DNA of 64,000 nt, from the NCBI RefSeq assembly GCF_035994945.1, contig NZ_CP108677.1, positions 6,696,001-6,760,000 of the forward strand, read 5' to 3'. Under the pieces are notes generated by a model that was not told the origin of the DNA, made no database searches, and saw nothing but the letters and a program-made list of their open reading frames with translations. Of the stretch, positions 61,143 to 64,000 are shown piece by piece; position 1 is the stretch's first letter, and each line of letters opens with the position of its first letter. The position numbers and the translations under genes were made by a program. Origin of the DNA: Streptomyces sp. NBC_01216. Lineage in GTDB: Bacteria > Actinomycetota > Actinomycetes > Streptomycetales > Streptomycetaceae.

Positions 61143-62534
61143 ATGGGCATCGCCACCGTGAATCCAGCGACCGGCGAGACGCTGCGCACCTACGACGCCC
61201 ACGGGCCCGAGGAGATCGAACGCCGCGTCGCCGCCGCGCACGACACCTTCCGGGTCTACCGCACCACCACGTTCGCCGAGCGGGCCCGGCTCATGCGCCG
61301 CGCCGCCGACCTCCTCGACGAGGACACCGACGACATCGCCCGCACCATGACCACCGAGATGGGCAAGCCCATCGTGGCCGCCCGCGCGGAGGCCGCCAAG
61401 TGCGCCAAGACGATGCGCTGGTACGCCGACAACGCCGTGACGCTCCTCGCCGACGAGCACCCCGCCGAGTCCGACGTACGCGACTCCGGCGCCGCCTCCG
61501 CCCGCGTCCACTACCGCCCGCTCGGTACCGTCCTCGCGGTCATGCCCTGGAACTTTCCCCTCTGGCAGGTCATCCGCTTCGCGGCGCCCGCGCTGATGGC
61601 CGGCAACACCGGACTTCTCAAGCACGCCTCCAACGTCCCCCGGACCGCGCTGTACCTCGGTGACCTCTTCCGTCGCGCCGGTTTTCCCGAGGGGTGCTTC
61701 CAGACCCTCCTCATCGGGTCCGGCGCCGTCGAAGGCGTCCTGCGTGACCGCCGGGTCGCCGCCGCGACGCTGACCGGCAGCGAGCCCGCGGGGCGCTCGG
61801 TCGCCTCGATCGCGGGCGACGAGGTGAAGAAGACCGTGCTGGAACTCGGCGGCAGCGACCCGTACATCGTGATGCCCTCCGCCGACCTGACCCGGGCCGT
61901 CAAGACCGCCGTCACCGCCCGCGTGCAGAACAACGGTCAGTCGTGCATCGCCGCCAAGCGGTTCATCGTGCACCAGGACGTCTTCGACCACTTCGCCGAG
62001 CGGTTCACCGCCGCCATGAGCGCCCTCACCGTCGGCGACCCGCTGGAGGAGTCCACCGACATCGGTCCGATCGCCACCGAGCAGGGCCGCGCCGACCTGG
62101 AGGAACTCGTCGACGACGCCGTGGCCAAGGGCGCCACGGTCCTGTGCGGCGGAGGTCGCCCCGCCGATCGCCCGCGCGGCTGGTTCTACGAGCCCACGGT
62201 CCTCACCGGCATCACGCCCGAGATGCGCATCCACCTGGAGGAGACCTTCGGACCGGTCGCCACGCTCTACTCCGTGATGGACATCGAGGAAGCGGTGACC
62301 GTCGCCAACAACACCCCGTTCGGACTCAGTTCGAACGTCTGGACGCGAGACGACGGGGATATCGCGTTCTTCGTGCGCGACCTCGAGGCCGGCGGCGTCT
62401 TCGTCAACGGCATGACCGCTTCCCACCCCGCGCTCCCGTTCGGCGGAGTGAAACGCTCGGGCTACGGACGCGAACTGTCCGGCCACGGCATCCGTGAGTT
62501 CTGCAACGTGACGACGGTCTGGCAGCAGGCGTGA
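61143..62534 (+). CDS. NAD(P)-dependent succinate-semialdehyde dehydrogenase family
   Basis: A 463-residue aldehyde dehydrogenase. Cofactor region PLGTVLAVMPWNFPLW, general-base glutamate in LELGGSDP, catalytic cysteine in NNGQSCIAAKR near residue 267, and C-terminal PFGGVKRSGYGRELS are all intact. It starts at the compact GIATVNPATGETL, typical of SSADH-type enzymes of GABA catabolism; substrate range is uncertain. AGGAGG precedes ATG 61143. Monocistronic. Confidence 0.92.
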   Translation: MGIATVNPATGETLRTYDAHGPEEIERRVAAAHDTFRVYRTTTFAERARLMRRAADLLDEDTDDIARTMTTEMGKPIVAARAEAAKCAKTMRWYADNAVTLLADEHPAESDVRDSGAASARVHYRPLGTVLAVMPWNFPLWQVIRFAAPALMAGNTGLLKHASNVPRTALYLGDLFRRAGFPEGCFQTLLIGSGAVEGVLRDRRVAAATLTGSEPAGRSVASIAGDEVKKTVLELGGSDPYIVMPSADLTRAVKTAVTARVQNNGQSCIAAKRFIVHQDVFDHFAERFTAAMSALTVGDPLEESTDIGPIATEQGRADLEELVDDAVAKGATVLCGGGRPADRPRGWFYEPTVLTGITPEMRIHLEETFGPVATLYSVMDIEEAVTVANNTPFGLSSNVWTRDDGDIAFFVRDLEAGGVFVNGMTASHPALPFGGVKRSGYGRELSGHGIREFCNVTTVWQQA

Positions 62535-62554
62535 CGCCCGCCGCCCCACCCCGC

Positions 62555-62585
62555 CCGCCGCGACGGCGGCGACCCGCCACGGGTC
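62555..62585. terminator. Paired hairpins between convergent genes
   Basis: CCGCCG-CGA-CGGCGG (62555-62569) and GACCC-GCCAC-GGGTC (62571-62585) lie between the dehydrogenase and PHP genes, which converge. Confidence 0.55.
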
Positions 62586-62609
62586 ACTCCACCCCCTGTC
62601 CGGCCACGG

Positions 62610-63623
62610 TCACTCCCCCCGCGTCCAGGCCAGCAGCCGTTCCGCCGGCCAGGTATTGATCACTCGCTCCGGTGGCACCCCGCACTCCTCCGCCCGTGCA
62701 CAGCCGAAGATCTGCCACTCCAGCTGGCCCGGTGCGTGCGCGTCGGTGTCCACGGCGAAGTGGGCACCCGCCGCAACCGCCCGCCGCAGCAGCCGACGAG
62801 GTGGGTCCAGCCGCTCCGGACGGCTGTTGATCTCCACCGCCGTCCCTGACTCCGCGCACGCGGCGAACACCCGGTCCGCGTCGAACACGGACTCGGGCCG
62901 CAGCCGGCCGCCACTCACCAGACGGCCCGTGCAGTGCCCCAGGACGTCCACCCGCGGATCACGCACCGCCCGCACCAGACGCCTGGTCATCGCGGGAGCG
63001 GCCATCCGGAGTGTGGAGTGGACGGAAGCGACGACCACGTCAAGCCGCTCCAGCAGCTCCGGCTCCTGATCGAGCGAACCGTCGTCGAGGATGTCGCACT
63101 CGATGCCCGTCAGCATCCGGAACGGCGCCCACTCCTCGTTCAGCCGCTCCACCAGGTCGAGTTGCTCGCGCAGTCGCTCCGGCGACAGCCCGCGGGCCAC
63201 CCTCAGACGCGGGGAGTGGTCGGTCAGGACCGCCCACTCGTGGCCGATGCCCGCCGCCGTGCGCCCCATGTCCTCGATCGTGCTGCCGCCGTCCGACCAG
63301 TCGGAGTGCAGATGGCAGTCGCCGCGCAGCAGCGCCCGCAGCGCCTCGCCTCCGCGGGCCTCCGGCACCGGGACCTCCCGCTCCAGCCGTGCCAGGTACT
63401 CGGGCACCCGCCCGGCCAGTGCCTCCCGCACGACCGTCGCCGTCTTCGGCCCGAGCCCCTTGACCGACTCCAGGGTCCCCGCGGCGGCACGGCTCGCCGC
63501 CTCGCCTTCCGCCATGGCCGCCACGACGGCGGACGCGTGACGGAAGGCCCGGACCCGGTAGGTGGGGGCCTGGGAGCGTTCCAGCAGGAACGCGATCCGG
63601 TCCAGCGCGGCCACGGGATCCAT
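62610..63623 (-). CDS. PHP-domain metal-dependent phosphoesterase (PolX C-terminal type)
   Basis: A 337-residue protein. The N-terminal helix-hairpin-helix region resembles the DNA-binding start of family X polymerases (LESVKGLGPKTATVVREALA). The PHP domain has metal ligands in GDCHLHSDWSDG, VLTDHSPR, GIECDIL, VVASVHS, LGHCTGR and VDTDAHAPG. No polymerase palm domain lies between them, so this is not full PolX. It may be a nuclease or phosphatase in DNA repair, or a histidinol-phosphatase-like enzyme. AAAGGGG precedes ATG 63623. Confidence 0.88.
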   Translation of the reverse strand: MDPVAALDRIAFLLERSQAPTYRVRAFRHASAVVAAMAEGEAASRAAAGTLESVKGLGPKTATVVREALAGRVPEYLARLEREVPVPEARGGEALRALLRGDCHLHSDWSDGGSTIEDMGRTAAGIGHEWAVLTDHSPRLRVARGLSPERLREQLDLVERLNEEWAPFRMLTGIECDILDDGSLDQEPELLERLDVVVASVHSTLRMAAPAMTRRLVRAVRDPRVDVLGHCTGRLVSGGRLRPESVFDADRVFAACAESGTAVEINSRPERLDPPRRLLRRAVAAGAHFAVDTDAHAPGQLEWQIFGCARAEECGVPPERVINTWPAERLLAWTRGE

Positions 63624-63723
63624 CAGACGCCCCTTTCTTCCGCTGGTCGCCCCCTTCGTTCCGACGACGGCCGCTGCGCCGCCGGCCCGGCGCACGGCAC
63701 CGGCACGCGGAGCGGCCCGTCGC

Positions 63724-64000
63724 TCAGGTGGGAGCCCGGCCCGACGGCGCCGCGCCCGCGCCCGCCCGCGCGTGGACCGGGCCGATCTCGCACCACACCG
63801 CCTTGCCTTCGCCCCGGGGCTCGACGCCCCACCGTGAGGCCAGCGCGTCGAGCAGCAGCAGCCCGCGTCCCGAGGTCGCCGCCTCACCCGGCGTGCGCCG
63901 CCGGGGCCACGCGCTGGAACGGTCCTGAACCGACAGCCTCACCCGCCGCACCGGCTCCGGCAGCACCTCCAGGGTCAGCACGGCGCCGCCCTCGGTGTGC
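63724..64000 (-). CDS. Anti-sigma-type ATP-binding protein (C-terminal part, cut by window edge)
   Basis: The C-terminal ~91 residues of a GHKL-type ATPase; the 5' end lies beyond the window. RVRLSVQDRSSAWPRRRT with SGRGLLLLDALASRWGV form the ATP-lid and final strands of the small HATPase proteins that act as anti-sigma factor kinases in Streptomyces. SpoIIE-type phosphatases such as the one at 39699-40826 oppose this class. The partner is not visible. Confidence 0.85.
   Translation of the reverse strand, partial: HTEGGAVLTLEVLPEPVRRVRLSVQDRSSAWPRRRTPGEAATSGRGLLLLDALASRWGVEPRGEGKAVWCEIGPVHARAGAGAAPSGRAPT

Overview
The window is 64 kb of very GC-rich actinobacterial chromosome, almost certainly Streptomyces. 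The evidence is the strong GC bias at third codon positions, frequent GTG starts with short AGGAGG-type ribosome binding sites, many 4-base stop/start overlaps, and Streptomyces-typical families: an SsgA-like protein, DUF2252, a DUF5133-like protein, an SpoIIE-type phosphatase, secreted GH8 and GH64 enzymes, a CGNR-type zinc finger and a streptophobe-like membrane protein. I count 60 intact or window-edge protein genes and several broken ones. I saw no rRNA, tRNA or CRISPR array.

Layout. 1-8 kb: edge fragment of an epimerase, a DUF5133-like protein, NAD-dependent DNA ligase, a D,D-carboxypeptidase, a CGNR-type protein, a cytochrome P450 and a small unknown gene. A patch of insertion-sequence debris follows, in which IS1380 and IS200/IS605-like ends have replaced the 5' end of a NUDIX gene. 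8-13 kb: secreted M15 peptidase, then a histidine kinase/response regulator pair divergent from an ABC-2 transporter. 13-20 kb: a three-gene glycerol/polyol operon (FGGY kinase, glycerol-3-phosphate-dehydrogenase-like flavoprotein with a [2Fe-2S] domain, pyridine-nucleotide flavoprotein) divergent from an unknown gene and an APC permease. The kinase and the unknown gene each carry a TTA codon, the only two I found. 20-27 kb: GntR regulator, DUF2252, FAD monooxygenase with PadR regulator, 2,4-dienoyl-CoA reductase.

27-33 kb: cbiMNQO cobalt importer behind a cobalamin riboswitch, and a dhaKLM dihydroxyacetone kinase operon. 32-40 kb: SsgA-like protein, isoamylase-N (CBM48-like) protein, MscS channel, hydrolase plus MFS exporter, secreted GH8 glycanase, membrane SpoIIE phosphatase. 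41-47 kb: a complete five-gene ABC import operon (lipoprotein, two permeases, ATPase, HAD phosphatase) next to a GntR/UTRA regulator. The promoter region holds two adjacent 11-base PHO-box repeats and a GntR-type palindrome, which points to phosphate-starvation uptake of a phosphonate or organophosphate. 47-52 kb: membrane protein, EF-hand protein, DUF1876-like protein, CBS-BON protein, secreted GH64 glucanase behind a LacI-type palindrome.

52-60 kb is the most interesting gene neighbourhood: a proline-rich single-pass protein, a streptophobe-like membrane protein, a soluble Ser/Thr kinase, an SH3-like protein whose tail has threonines in FHA-recognition context, and an ABC exporter with two FHA domains. 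It reads as a phosphorylation-controlled export module. 60-64 kb: TetR regulator, succinate-semialdehyde dehydrogenase, PHP-domain protein and the edge of an anti-sigma-type ATPase.

A dispersed palindromic repeat (ends TGAGAGCCTGTCGGG...CCCGACAGGCTCTGA, about 170 bases when full length) occurs at least nine times. It nearly always sits just behind a stop codon and several times supplies the stop codon itself.
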